This document shows positions 1-6,648 of a stretch of 8,592 nt of DNA, piece after piece. Where the stretch lies: positions 1 to 8,592 of the forward strand of contig CAVWKL010000199.1 in assembly GCA_963755075.1 (NCBI GenBank), written 5' to 3'. Origin of the DNA: Roseiarcus sp963755075. Lineage in GTDB: Bacteria; Pseudomonadota; Alphaproteobacteria; Rhizobiales; Beijerinckiaceae. The notes below the pieces were generated by a model. That model was not told where the DNA came from. It did no database searches and saw nothing but the letters and a program-made list of their open reading frames with translations. A program made the translations under genes and the position numbers. Numbering within the stretch: position 1 is the stretch's first letter; each line of letters begins with the position of its first letter.

Positions 1-155
1 CAGGAACGAACGCATTTTTCGTCCGCAAGGAACACACAGAGCGGTTCGACGACGTTCCTCACGCATTGAGCGATCTCTACAATCCCGGTCCTTTCGGACT
101 TCCCTACAGCGGGCAGAAGACGTCGCGGCGCACGGTTGAGCGTTTCATAAGGTGA
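1..155 (+). CDS. C-terminal end of an unidentified protein (partial)
   Basis: An open frame runs in from the left edge and closes at TGA 153-155, giving the last 50 residues of a protein (complete codons from base 3). The residues look like real protein, with a motif NAFFVRKEH followed by YNPGPFGLPYSG, and codon use is G/C-rich at third positions. There is no membrane segment. I do not recognise the family. A surface-polysaccharide enzyme such as a methyltransferase or glycosyltransferase would suit the neighbouring glycosyltransferase, but that is only context. The start lies outside the window. Confidence 0.55.
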   Translation, partial: GTNAFFVRKEHTERFDDVPHALSDLYNPGPFGLPYSGQKTSRRTVERFIR

Positions 156-201
156 AGCGTGGTAGACGGGACAGAACCTGAAGACGGACCGCTACGAGTT
201 A

Positions 202-438
202 TTGTTCACGACCGCCAGACGAAGTGTCCGGCCCCTGCGCCAACTATTAGACGCCGCGGTGGTAACGACGCCCGATCGCGGAACGCGTGTTCTAGCTGTG
301 CGCGCCGGCAAATCTGACTATCTCAGGCACATCGCCTTAAACGTGCTGCGAACCGGAAAAAGCAAGGGCCCGCTACGAATGCTCCGCAAAGTCGCCGCTT
401 GGGACGAAGAAGCCCTCGCCCGATACATCACCGCATAG
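202..438 (+). CDS. Doubtful 78-residue ORF, possibly a gene remnant
   Basis: The frame is open from base 166 to the TAG at 436-438, but the only usable start is a TTG at 202 with no visible Shine-Dalgarno sequence. The product is basic and mixed in composition, ending in WDEEALARYITA, which looks like a plausible helical C-terminus. It has no recognised motif and no membrane segment. It could be a small gene, the decayed 3' end of a larger gene, or chance. The rest of the 156-592 interval shows nothing else I can support; short minus-strand frames across 318-596 have unconvincing composition. Confidence 0.25.
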   Translation: MFTTARRSVRPLRQLLDAAVVTTPDRGTRVLAVRAGKSDYLRHIALNVLRTGKSKGPLRMLRKVAAWDEEALARYITA

Positions 439-592
439 TTCGTTCGGTCGATTCCCCTGGTTACGTATGCCGCGCCCGTTCCTTCGTCCGTGCGATGCTC
501 GCTGGCGAGACAGGTTGTGTTCGATGAAGCGCCGGATCCGCTTTGCATCGTCGCTTCGTCGATGATCGCGTCCTTTGTCCAACTTGCGTGAC

Positions 593-1795
593 TCACGACG
601 GTCGTTTTCGGATCCCCTGCGCGATCACGTCGAGTAATTGCAGCGCATTCCTTTCGAGATCGAAGCGCTGTTCGAACGAACGACGGGCGGCAGCGCCCAT
701 CGTCGCCTGTTCCGCAGCAGTCATCGCGAGCATCCGCCCCAATCCATCACGGACGCCCTCGACGTCGTCGTCAACGACGATCCCCGCGCCGTCCGCTTCG
801 ACCTCGCGCCAGATGTTCACCTTGTTGGTGATCAGCAGCGGCCTGGCCAACGCCATCGCCTCGGCGACGACGATGCCGAAATTCTCCTGGTGCGAGGGCA
901 GTACGAAGAATTCCGCTGCGCGAAACGCGCCCCATTTCGCGTCGCCCGTCAGCATACCCGGCCAATGAATTCGTTTGGCTACGCCGAGTTCCTCGGCGAG
1001 CCTTGTCAGCGACGCTCGTAATCCGCTCTGGTCCGGTCCGGCGATCATCAGATCGTATTCCGGATGCGATTCGGCGTGGCGCGCGAACGCCTTCACGAGA
1101 AGGTCGACTCCCTTTTTCTGGTGGATGCGGCTCAGAAACAGGATGAGCTTGCGGCCTTCGGTCGCTGGCGCCTTCGCCACGAAAGCGACGCGTTGCTCGT
1201 CCGGAGCGCCGGATACGTCGCGTGTTCCGTAGCCGATGACGAACTCGCGCGCCTGATAGGGCACGAAAGAGCCGCGGGCGAGTTGGCGCTCTTCCTCACA
1301 CGTGAACATGACGCCCGCGGCGTCGCGCAACACCTTGTGCTCGAACAGTCGCCAGAAGATCGACTTAAAGAAAGTCTTGGTAGGGTACGCCCTGTTGAAC
1401 CAAGGATCGAGCATGCCGTGCGTGAACACGAAATACGGAACCGGCATGTTGTGCAATGCGCGCCAAGCGCCGAACGAGGCGTAGTTCCATAAGCCATTGA
1501 CGATCACCGCGTCGTAGCGAGCCGCGTTGGCGTGTAGCCAAGGTACCAGGTGGGGCGTGTAGCCGTATCGCAGCCATGGAATGAAGCGGCGCAACACCCC
1601 ATACGCGCCACTATCGTATCCCACCGCATCGCTAGGCGTGCGAGCTTTGCTCACCCATGAAGCGCTCGGCGGGTCGAGAGATACAATATGCCGCTCATGG
1701 CCGTGGCGCGACCAAACTTCCGAGCTCGAAAACACGCCTTCAATCGGGCCGCCTCCGCGCGGGTCAACTGACCCGATGACGTGAAGAACCTTCAC
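593..1795 (-). CDS. GT4-family glycosyltransferase
   Basis: A 400-residue retaining glycosyltransferase with a GT-B fold, expected to move a sugar from a nucleotide-sugar donor to a growing polysaccharide or lipid-linked glycan at the cytoplasmic face of the membrane. The N-terminus has a Rossmann strand and glycine-rich loop (MKVLHVIGSVDPRGGGP, residues 1-17) typical of acceptor-binding GT4 domains. The C-terminal donor domain shows LILFLSRIHQKKGVDLLV and the E-x7-E motif ENFGIVVAE (Glu304 and Glu312), followed by AMALARPLL. Length is normal for the family. The start is GTG at 1793-1795, placing the Rossmann strand directly at the N-terminus; the ribosome site is weak (GGGGG about ten bases upstream). 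It is separated from the transfer genes by 341 bases and is probably cargo or flanking surface-polysaccharide DNA. The exact sugar specificity cannot be read from the sequence. Confidence 0.9.
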   Translation of the reverse strand: MKVLHVIGSVDPRGGGPIEGVFSSSEVWSRHGHERHIVSLDPPSASWVSKARTPSDAVGYDSGAYGVLRRFIPWLRYGYTPHLVPWLHANAARYDAVIVNGLWNYASFGAWRALHNMPVPYFVFTHGMLDPWFNRAYPTKTFFKSIFWRLFEHKVLRDAAGVMFTCEEERQLARGSFVPYQAREFVIGYGTRDVSGAPDEQRVAFVAKAPATEGRKLILFLSRIHQKKGVDLLVKAFARHAESHPEYDLMIAGPDQSGLRASLTRLAEELGVAKRIHWPGMLTGDAKWGAFRAAEFFVLPSHQENFGIVVAEAMALARPLLITNKVNIWREVEADGAGIVVDDDVEGVRDGLGRMLAMTAAEQATMGAAARRSFEQRFDLERNALQLLDVIAQGIRKRPS

Positions 1796-1915
1796 TCCGC
1801 GAACCCCCGCGCCCTTTGTGGCATCATTTCAAAATTCATGCGTCAGCACCAGCGAATAAGGAATGTGCTCATGCGCTCCGCGCGCCCGCAGGGTTGAGCG
1901 CGTAAATCTTCGGGT

Positions 1916-2050
1916 TCACAGGGCGCAACACTGGGCATCGCAAACTTCCACAAGCTTGCCTACCGTCCTCTCGATCAGCGATTTGCTTCTAATGTTCAAC
2001 GCGACGATTCCGCGCAGGCGTTGATCTACTTGGGCCGGACACTTGTTCAG
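1916..2050 (-). pseudogene. Possible decayed IS1-like transposase N-terminal fragment
   Basis: In the spacer 1796-2136 one minus-strand frame gives 44 residues beginning LNKCPAQVDQRLRGIV and continuing IRSKSLIERTVGKLVEVCDA before a stop. From memory this resembles the N-terminal helix-turn-helix of IS1-family transposases, which begin with a pattern like MNKLP...R, then S-IR, then NTVTKLL-(V/D)-AG-AC. The agreement is partial: about five residues of the HTH are missing and there is no ATG. No terminal inverted repeats or target duplications were identified. The rest of the spacer (1796-1915 and 2051-2136) contains no gene I can support. It could be coincidence. Confidence 0.25.
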
Positions 2051-2100
2051 ACTGGACGACTGCCTGGCCCGCGGCGCCTTTCGCAGCATGGTGCTGAGGG

Positions 2101-2116
2101 GCCCGCGAATGCGGGC
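2101..2116 (-). terminator. Weak hairpin downstream of the coupling-protein gene
   Basis: GCCCGC-GAAT-GCGGGC forms a perfect 6-base-pair stem with a four-base loop, 20 bases beyond the stop of the coupling-protein gene. There is no T-run after it on the minus strand, so it is not a classical intrinsic terminator. It may stabilise the 3' end or mean nothing. Confidence 0.2.
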
Positions 2117-2136
2117 TCGCCTTGCCGATTTTGGCC

Positions 2137-3885
2137 CTATTCATAGAACCGCTGCACGCGCATGGTCCCCGCGCGCTGCTTGGGCGTCTGCGGAAACGGC
2201 CAGGTCAAGCCAAAGGCGGCGTTGTTGTGCACGAGATAGCCTCGGGCGCCGTGGCGAGTAATCTTGAGGGCCGCGAGATCGGCTTGTGTGAGGATAGCGA
2301 GTTCCTCGGAGCTTGGCTTCGATACCTTCGCTTTCTCGTCCCGGATCCAGGTGCGAACCTTGGCATTCGTGAGCCGCATGTTCGCGATCTTGGCCGCGTC
2401 AGGACCGGGCGCGAGTTGGAAGGCGAGGATGCATCCGGCGAGTTGCCGAAGCTGCGCACCGGCATCGTCGGAATCTTTTCCGCTGGAAAGCTGACCGAAA
2501 TTTTGTAGCCCTATCATCCCCCGGACTCCAAGCGAGCGTCCCGTCTCGAACAACGGCAGAAAGCCATCTAGATCGAGCCCAATCTGTGCGAATTCATCCA
2601 ACAGGAACCAGCACTCCGGTTCGCGCGCTCTGTCGGCGGGATTGGAATCCTTCCGCGTTGCGAGAAGATGCGCGGTCATCAGACCGATCGCGGCGCCGAT
2701 CCAGGCCTTCGACAAGCTGGGAAGATCGGCCGCACGCTGGAGGATGAGGACGGGTTTGTCGGGATGCGGGTTGTCGAGCCAGGCTCGCAGCGAAATCTGA
2801 TATTTGGGGCTAAGATCGCCCCAAGCTTTTGCGATCGGCGCGATCAGCCGATTGATCGGCGCCATCAGCGTCGCGACGTAGGAGCCAGCGTTGAGGGTGA
2901 AGCTCTGATCTTCGCCGAGCGCCAGAAACCGCGCGGCGGCTTTGTTGTAGCGAGAGGCGAATTCGCGAAGATCGGCGTCGGCGAGATTGAGCGCAGCTTT
3001 GAGATGAGACCATCCCCATCTCGTTCCGAGTTCTTGTTGCAGCGTCAGAATGACCCCGACCAGAATCTCCTGAGCGCCAGCCGGCCAATTCGGAGAGCGT
3101 TCGCTGTGAACGATGAGCTGGGCCGCGAATTCCCGAGCCCGAATTTCGCCGACGATATCGCGTCCAATCGCCCAACCGAGCGATCGCTCGTCGTGGGGAG
3201 CAAGAAGGATGAAACGATCATTCGGCCAACGCTCGGTCAGGTCGCCTTTCACGTCATGGAGGATCAGGTGGGCCCGGCGCTGGAGAAGTTGGAAGATGAC
3301 GTGCCAGAACCCCACGGTCTTGCCGCTGCCAGGGTCGCCGACGGCGAGAATGGCCCGGGCTTCATATTCGCGCGACAGAAAGGCGCCCGGCGCAATTTGC
3401 AAGCCAAGGCCTGTTCGTCGAATCAACTCCGCCATCGCCATTCTTATATTGGCGATCGCGTCGGAGCCTTCTGACCAGAGCGGGAACTTGGTGTCGAGCC
3501 AAATCGTGCCAAGACGTCGCGGCGTTCTTTCATATCGCCATCTCGCGAGCGGCGTCGCCGCCGCGGCGCCGGCGATCAACACGAGAAGGATTTGCCCGAA
3601 GAACTGCGGCGCCATCTTGTTCGCGAATTGGGGCAAAGTCGCGCGTTGACTGTTGAGCGATCTCGAACCCGAAGTCGTCAAGGCGCTCGCGAGTTCGCCG
3701 GCGGCGCGTTCGGCGAGACTGAAAGACTCGATCAGATTCTCCTGCAGCGTCCCCTCGCTATTGGGCAGAGGAAGCAGACCGAAGCACGCGAACCAGGCCA
3801 TTGCCCCGGCAACGCCTGCGACGACGAGGCCGAGGAACGCTGCCGGGCCCTTGGCTCGACGCCGTTCGGTGACGGGCAGTTTCAT
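2137..3885 (-). CDS. traD: TraD/TrwB-type conjugative coupling ATPase (T4CP)
   Basis: A 582-residue type IV coupling protein, an inner-membrane hexameric ATPase that links the relaxosome to the type IV secretion channel and drives DNA transfer. Two N-terminal membrane segments (about residues 15-38 and 95-111) flank a loop of about 55 residues, the usual T4CP topology. The cytoplasmic domain has Walker A GDPGSGKT (residues 183-190, Lys189) and Walker B CWFLLDEF (Asp430, Glu431), followed by GVRGMIGLQNFGQL, a segment conserved in TrwB/TraD proteins. The frame is open upstream to 3999, but I choose ATG 3885. It overlaps the upstream stop as ATGA (3885-3882), has GGAG nine bases ahead, and puts the first membrane helix near the N-terminus. 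It is the last gene of the leftward operon and should be translationally coupled to it. No frameshift or truncation is seen. There is no long C-terminal extension of the F-plasmid TraD type, so relaxosome contact must use other surfaces. Confidence 0.88.
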   Translation of the reverse strand: MKLPVTERRRAKGPAAFLGLVVAGVAGAMAWFACFGLLPLPNSEGTLQENLIESFSLAERAAGELASALTTSGSRSLNSQRATLPQFANKMAPQFFGQILLVLIAGAAAATPLARWRYERTPRRLGTIWLDTKFPLWSEGSDAIANIRMAMAELIRRTGLGLQIAPGAFLSREYEARAILAVGDPGSGKTVGFWHVIFQLLQRRAHLILHDVKGDLTERWPNDRFILLAPHDERSLGWAIGRDIVGEIRAREFAAQLIVHSERSPNWPAGAQEILVGVILTLQQELGTRWGWSHLKAALNLADADLREFASRYNKAAARFLALGEDQSFTLNAGSYVATLMAPINRLIAPIAKAWGDLSPKYQISLRAWLDNPHPDKPVLILQRAADLPSLSKAWIGAAIGLMTAHLLATRKDSNPADRAREPECWFLLDEFAQIGLDLDGFLPLFETGRSLGVRGMIGLQNFGQLSSGKDSDDAGAQLRQLAGCILAFQLAPGPDAAKIANMRLTNAKVRTWIRDEKAKVSKPSSEELAILTQADLAALKITRHGARGYLVHNNAAFGLTWPFPQTPKQRAGTMRVQRFYE

Positions 3886-4271
3886 TTCAGGGGGCTCCAA
3901 ATCCAGAGGACATGAAGAGCGATCAGCCCGAGGAACAGGCTGGTTGCGCCGAGTAAGATCGCCGAGCACAGGGCGCGGCAGAATTCGCCTTCGGTCCATG
4001 GCTGCCGCGAAGAGGCCGGTTTGGTCGCAGGTTCAATCGGGCGCGGGGCGCGAAGCGGCCGACGCGCACGCTTCATCTGCGTCGCCGCGCCGGCGGCGCT
4101 GAACTTGGCGATCAGGGCTTCGCGATCCTCCGGCGTAAAGTTGGCGATGAAGCCGGTCCGGATTGCCTCGCCGATTGCGACGGGATTATTGGCGAGTTTC
4201 TTGCGCTCTGCGCTCGACCAGGCGGCATGCTGAGCCGCCGCGTCCCGTTTGGCGCCGTGGAAGTCGGTCAT
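3882..4271 (-). CDS. Small tail-anchored membrane protein of the transfer operon
   Basis: A 129-residue protein of no recognised family. Residues 1-60 are charged and probably helical (AERKKLANNPVAIGEAIRT, then FTPEDREALIAKF). A basic, proline-rich linker follows (about residues 67-92), then one hydrophobic C-terminal segment (about 99-124, LCSAILLGATSLFLGLIAL), suggesting an inner-membrane anchor with the N-terminus in the cytoplasm. Its start overlaps the preceding ATPase gene by ATGA (4271-4268), and its stop overlaps the coupling-protein start in the same way, so it is probably made in fixed ratio with both. By position it corresponds to StbC of R388-type stb operons, or it may be a small partner of the coupling protein. 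Both are inferences from order, not homology. The ribosome site is weak, fitting translational coupling. Confidence 0.75.
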   Translation of the reverse strand: MTDFHGAKRDAAAQHAAWSSAERKKLANNPVAIGEAIRTGFIANFTPEDREALIAKFSAAGAATQMKRARRPLRAPRPIEPATKPASSRQPWTEGEFCRALCSAILLGATSLFLGLIALHVLWIWSPLK

Positions 4272-5069
4272 TTCGCGCGCGCTCTTTTTGCTTTTCCTTC
4301 GGGCGGCAACAGCGCGGAGAGAGGCGCGATCAGAGCGTCGGCGATCCAGGTGGCGATCAGAACCTTCGAGCGCAGAACGGGACCCTCCGGAAGACCGAGC
4401 GCGATCAGTTGTTGCGGGTCGAAGACCGCGATTTCAGCCAGAGTCCCGAGATTTTGGGCGTACCCCCAGGCCGGCGCCGAACAACGCGACAGGCGGATCG
4501 AACTCGATGGGCATGCCATCGCCGCGGGCCTCTTCCAACCGGCCGGCGAGGAATCGATCTTGCTCCAGGAAGGCCGCGTGGAGATCATTCAAGATCGCCA
4601 CGCGCCGGGCGGCGGGAAACGTCGCTCCGAAGTCGAAGAGATTCGTCAGGCCCGCGCTCATCGCGTGACGGTTCATCGTCAGCGGAACGGCGAAAGTCAT
4701 CGCTGCGCCTTGGTCGAGCAACGCGGCGCCTTGGGCCGAGCCCCAGGCGACGACGGCGCTAGCGACGTTGGCGCCGAGCGACGTGATCGTCAGAGACTTT
4801 TCGCGCCAGAGTTCTCCGAGGCGATCCAGCGCGGCGAAAATCACATCGGGATTGGCGTAAACGGCGTCAGCCGTAGGGACGTCGAGCGGAATTGATATGG
4901 CTTGGGGATAGAGCAGGCCGAGGCGACGCGCGCTTTCCACTTCGAGCAATTTCGGATCGAGGCCGCGCAGAAGGGCGGCTTGATAGACGGCCTCAGCAAT
5001 CACGTCCTTGCCGACGCCGCCCTTATCGGAGCCGACGACGATGTGAGCGCTCGACGAGAGTTCAGTCAT
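4268..5069 (-). pseudogene. ParA/StbB-like P-loop ATPase, interrupted by a frameshift
   Basis: A deviant-Walker ATPase of the ParA/MinD superfamily, resembling StbB proteins of conjugative plasmids, expected to act in plasmid positioning or to influence transfer. The start ATG 5069 begins MTELSSSAHIVVGSDKGGVGKD. Walker A is KGGVGK (signature Lys16, Lys21), but the next residue is Asp22 where Thr or Ser is usual. The first frame ends at 4434 after 211 residues with an uncharacteristic tail (VRPKSRDSG). A well-behaved sequence continues in another frame from YAQNLGTLAEIAVFDPQQL to a TGA at 4268-4270. That stop overlaps the next gene's ATG. Removing one G from a run of five (4463-4467 on the plus strand) would rejoin the frames into 266 residues; the shift could lie anywhere from about 4463 to 4505. 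A sequencing error, a real mutation and programmed frameshifting are all possible. The 211-residue product retains the nucleotide-binding core. An upstream GTG at 5120 is a less likely start. Confidence 0.72.
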
Positions 5070-5139
5070 GGGGTTCGGTCTCTTGGGGAGGATGGAGGGC
5101 AGGGTGCGCACGAGGCGCACCCGCTCGTCAGAAATTGCC

Positions 5140-5553
5140 TTAGCGGGCCGCGGCGATCAGCCCGAGGAAGGATTCGACGTCCTGGCGCAGCTCGTCCGGC
5201 TTGCGCAAGCGGGTCTCGGAATGCAGGTACTCCAAGGCCCCGAGGAAGATCCCCCGCGGAACGGCGACCTGGTTCGTCAGCCAGTGTCCGATGTAGGCAG
5301 CGATCATTTCTTCGTCGGTGCGCAGGTGCGGGAAGGCGGGAAGAAATGGCGACGGCGGCGGCTGCATCGCGTAGATGAGGTCCGGCCGGCAGGTTCCCGG
5401 CTCGGCGGCGAGCCGCCGAGCAAAGGCGGCAGCGTCAGCCATCAATTTCGGAGCGAATTCGGATTGGGCGCCGCGGCGGATCTTCGCCATGTGCTCGTCC
5501 ATCAGCACATGTTGGTCCGCCTGCTTGTCGTCGATCATCTGGTGTTTTTTCAT
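5140..5553 (-). CDS. 137-residue protein of unknown function in the stb-like operon
   Basis: I do not recognise this family. ATG 5553 is preferred because GGGAG lies eight bases upstream and the residues before it (the frame is open to 5736) are low-quality, Arg/Ala/Gly-rich sequence. The product is soluble, with no signal peptide or membrane segment. It has a polar N-terminal region rich in His, Asp, Lys and Met (KKHQMIDDKQADQHVLMDEH), a central helix (MADAAAFARRLAAE), a proline-rich stretch (QPPPSPFLPAFPHL), and a helical C-terminal half (EEMIAAYIGHWLTNQ, then GIFLGALEYLHSE). The ATPase gene starts 70 bases downstream, so the two are probably co-transcribed. A role as a partition or transfer accessory protein is inferred from position only. 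Confidence 0.7.
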   Translation of the reverse strand: MKKHQMIDDKQADQHVLMDEHMAKIRRGAQSEFAPKLMADAAAFARRLAAEPGTCRPDLIYAMQPPPSPFLPAFPHLRTDEEMIAAYIGHWLTNQVAVPRGIFLGALEYLHSETRLRKPDELRQDVESFLGLIAAAR

Positions 5554-6070
5554 CTGCAAGGCTCCCATAGCCGGCGATCGCCGGGCAATTGTTGAAAGGA
5601 GTTGCAGCGTCGGTCGTCGAAGCGGTATGCCTGGGCGACCGACCAATCCAGCCGTCGGCGTCTTGCGCGCTTGGCGCGCGCCATCTGCCGAACCAACGAC
5701 CGCGCGAGCCTGAAGAAGACCGCTGGCCATTGACAACTGTTAGGTTTGGTTTCCGCCCGCGCTGAGCCGCTGGATTGTGCAGCTCAGGCGCTCACGCCCG
5801 TGTGGTGGCGCGAGAGGCATTCGGGGTGAATTCCAGTGGGCAATTGCTTCACCGAAGCCGCCACCGGCACGAAGGTCGCCTAAGACCCCACCCCCGGAAG
5901 ATACAGGACCGCTGTGCTTTGGAACGACACAATGGACGTTCGACCGGTCCGCTAGCGCATTTCGGCGGGCGTGTCAACAATAGTTTTCTGGCCGGCGGGC
6001 CGGCGCACGCTAGGCGTTGCGAAGGGGCGACGCCAATGAAAACCCTCCACAAATTGCGGCAAACGGCCTG
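5554..6070. other. 517-base interval without a supported gene
   Basis: This interval separates the HTH gene from the rest of the leftward operon. ORFs exist on both strands (plus 5775-6113 and minus 5849-6052, for example), but they are arginine/proline-rich, lack ribosome sites, or run into the neighbouring gene. One minus-strand stretch ending near 5952 (PQFVEGFHWRRPFATPSV) reads somewhat like protein but has no start. GCCGGC-GG-GCCGGC at 5991-6004 is a self-complementary repeat just beyond the HTH gene, without a T-run. The interval may be decayed coding DNA or hold a second promoter. Confidence 0.4.
5949..5977 (-). promoter_or_regulatory. Weak candidate promoter for the lower operon
   Basis: On the minus strand there is a perfect TTGACA (5977-5972). 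After exactly 17 bases comes TAGCGG (5954-5949), which matches the -10 consensus at only two of six positions. It would leave a leader of nearly 400 bases before the ATG at 5553. It is listed because the -35 box and spacing are exact and because the gap makes a second promoter plausible. Confidence 0.2.
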
Positions 6071-6466
6071 TCATTGCTGTTCGTCGGTCGCCGCGGTTTT
6101 AAAGAGTCCATAGGAGAAATCCGGGCGGCCGGAAACCGACTTGCTTGTCCCGGCGGTTCCAGCAATTCCCGCCCGCGGGCCCGTCGCAGATGCGGCGATC
6201 GACCTGTCGGTCAATTTGCCGGCTTGCCTCGCGTCCAATCGCGCCAGCAAGACTCGCAAGTGGCCATAGGAAAGCGGGTCGTCGCCGCGGTTGGTGACGC
6301 CGCGTTGCGCCAGCTCGCTCGCGAGCGCGCGGACGGGAAGTCCAGTCTCTAGAACAGCCGCGATCCCCGCGCGACACCGGCGGATTCGGCGTTGCAAGGG
6401 GATCAGGGCGGCGTCGAGGCGCAGATCGCGCGCAAGATCGTCAAGAGCGGCGACAAGGTCTGGCAA
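6071..6466 (-). CDS. Small HTH DNA-binding protein (StbA-like by position)
   Basis: A 131-residue protein, probably the DNA-binding regulator or segregation factor of the locus. The start is a TTG at 6464-6466, chosen because AGGAG lies seven bases ahead (6478-6474). A further TTG at 6493 lacks such a site and would put the start inside the direct repeats. The N-terminus is helical (about residues 3-39). Residues 42-75 read as a helix-turn-helix: GLPVRALASELAQRGV, then a short loop, then PLSYGHLRVLLARL. This pattern is seen in resolvase-like and plasmid HTH proteins. The C-terminal third is Ala/Gly/Ser/Thr-rich and probably flexible. Its upstream region carries three 11-base direct repeats, its likely operator. 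R388 StbA is a protein of similar size that binds repeats upstream of its own gene; the relation here is from position, size and repeats, not a sequence match. Confidence 0.72.
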   Translation of the reverse strand: MPDLVAALDDLARDLRLDAALIPLQRRIRRCRAGIAAVLETGLPVRALASELAQRGVTNRGDDPLSYGHLRVLLARLDARQAGKLTDRSIAASATGPRAGIAGTAGTSKSVSGRPDFSYGLFKTAATDEQQ

Positions 6467-6475
6467 CGGAATTCT

Positions 6476-6533
6476 CCTCAATGTGCGTAGCAATAGCGTA
6501 GCATAACCGTAGCTATTTGGTACATCATTGAGG
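6476..6533. repeat. 8-base inverted repeat flanking the direct repeats
   Basis: CCTCAATG at 6476-6483 is perfectly complementary in reverse to CATTGAGG at 6526-6533. The two arms enclose 42 bases containing the three direct repeats. On the minus strand the proximal arm overlaps the AGGAG ribosome site of the HTH gene. In a transcript starting upstream of 6533 the arms could pair and partly hide that site. It could equally be a second protein-binding element bracketing the operator. Confidence 0.5.
6485..6517. promoter_or_regulatory. Three 11-base direct repeats: probable operator or centromere-like site
   Basis: Three adjacent copies, GCGTAGCAATA (6485-6495), GCGTAGCATAA (6496-6506) and CCGTAGCTATT (6507-6517), share the core CGTAGC followed by four or five mostly A/T bases. 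They have an exact 11-base period, about one helical turn, so a protein would sit on one face. The next 11 bases keep only a trace (GTA). The array lies directly before the HTH gene. A -10-like TATGCT (minus strand, 6505-6500) falls inside it, with a poor -35, so binding would be expected to repress that gene. As I recall, R388 StbA sites are 9-base repeats with 2-base spacers, which is the same period. Confidence 0.68.
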
Positions 6534-6556
6534 CGCCGAAGGATTTCAGGGGCCGA

Positions 6557-6585
6557 TTGCGATCCTCAAATTCTCTTAGTATAAA
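6557..6585 (+). promoter_or_regulatory. Sigma70-like promoter of the mobC-relaxase operon
   Basis: TTGCGA (6557-6562, four of six to TTGACA) and TATAAA (6580-6585, five of six to TATAAT) are separated by 17 bases. Transcription would begin near 6592 and run through two hairpins before mobC at 6683. This is the most A/T-rich stretch of the intergenic region. Confidence 0.55.
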
Positions 6586-6604
6586 TAAGGGGTTGGCAAG
6601 CCAT

Positions 6605-6621
6605 GCGTGGTCATACCACGC
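6605..6621. repeat. Perfect inverted repeat, candidate oriT hairpin
   Basis: GCGTGGT-CAT-ACCACGC is a perfect 7-base-pair stem with a three-base loop, between the divergent maintenance and mobilization genes and 62 bases before mobC. Relaxases recognise an inverted repeat just 5' of the nick site, and oriT usually lies next to the relaxase genes, so this is the best oriT candidate here. No familiar nick consensus is evident: I do not see the IncP-type ATCCTG or the IncQ-type core after it. The hexamer AAGCCA occurs on both sides (6598-6603 and 6623-6628). A role as a MobC operator or in the mRNA leader is also possible. Confidence 0.5.
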
Positions 6622-6631
6622 GAAGCCACAA

Positions 6632-6648
6632 GGGGGCCTGCGGCCCCC
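6632..6648. repeat. Strong GC hairpin in the mobC leader
   Basis: GGGGGCC-TGC-GGCCCCC forms a 7-base-pair all-GC stem with a three-base loop, ten bases after the previous hairpin and 34 bases before mobC. It is followed by GTTTCACC, with too few T residues for an intrinsic terminator. It may be the second structural element of the origin of transfer, acting as a signal at the end of transfer, or it may slow transcription into mobC. Its sequence differs from the 6605-6621 repeat. Confidence 0.45.

Noticed and set aside
318..596. 92-residue minus-strand ORF beyond the glycosyltransferase
   Set aside because: It has low-quality composition, competes with the opposite frame 202-438, and shows no motif or ribosome site.
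543..1492. Several plus-strand ORFs over the glycosyltransferase
   Set aside because: Mirror frames of a clear GT4 gene, with composition unlike real protein.
2668..3474. 268-residue plus-strand ORF
   Set aside because: Antisense to the coupling protein, across its Walker A region; no recognisable protein features.
4463..4467. Programmed frameshift signal in the ATPase gene
   Set aside because: The run is only five G residues, with no internal ribosome-like stimulator or following stem that I could see. A mutation or sequencing error is simpler, though not excluded.
4163..4895. Plus-strand ORFs of about 140-220 residues
   Set aside because: Arginine-rich mirror frames of the ATPase and membrane-protein genes.
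5775..6113. 112-residue plus-strand ORF
   Set aside because: It overlaps the 3' end of the HTH gene, lacks a ribosome site, and is Arg/His-rich without a domain.
6485..6517. CRISPR-like array
   Set aside because: The repeats are 11 bases and directly adjacent without spacers, so they are an operator-type array.
6632..6648. Intrinsic terminator
   Set aside because: A strong stem but no following T-run, and it lies between a promoter and mobC, where termination would silence the operon.
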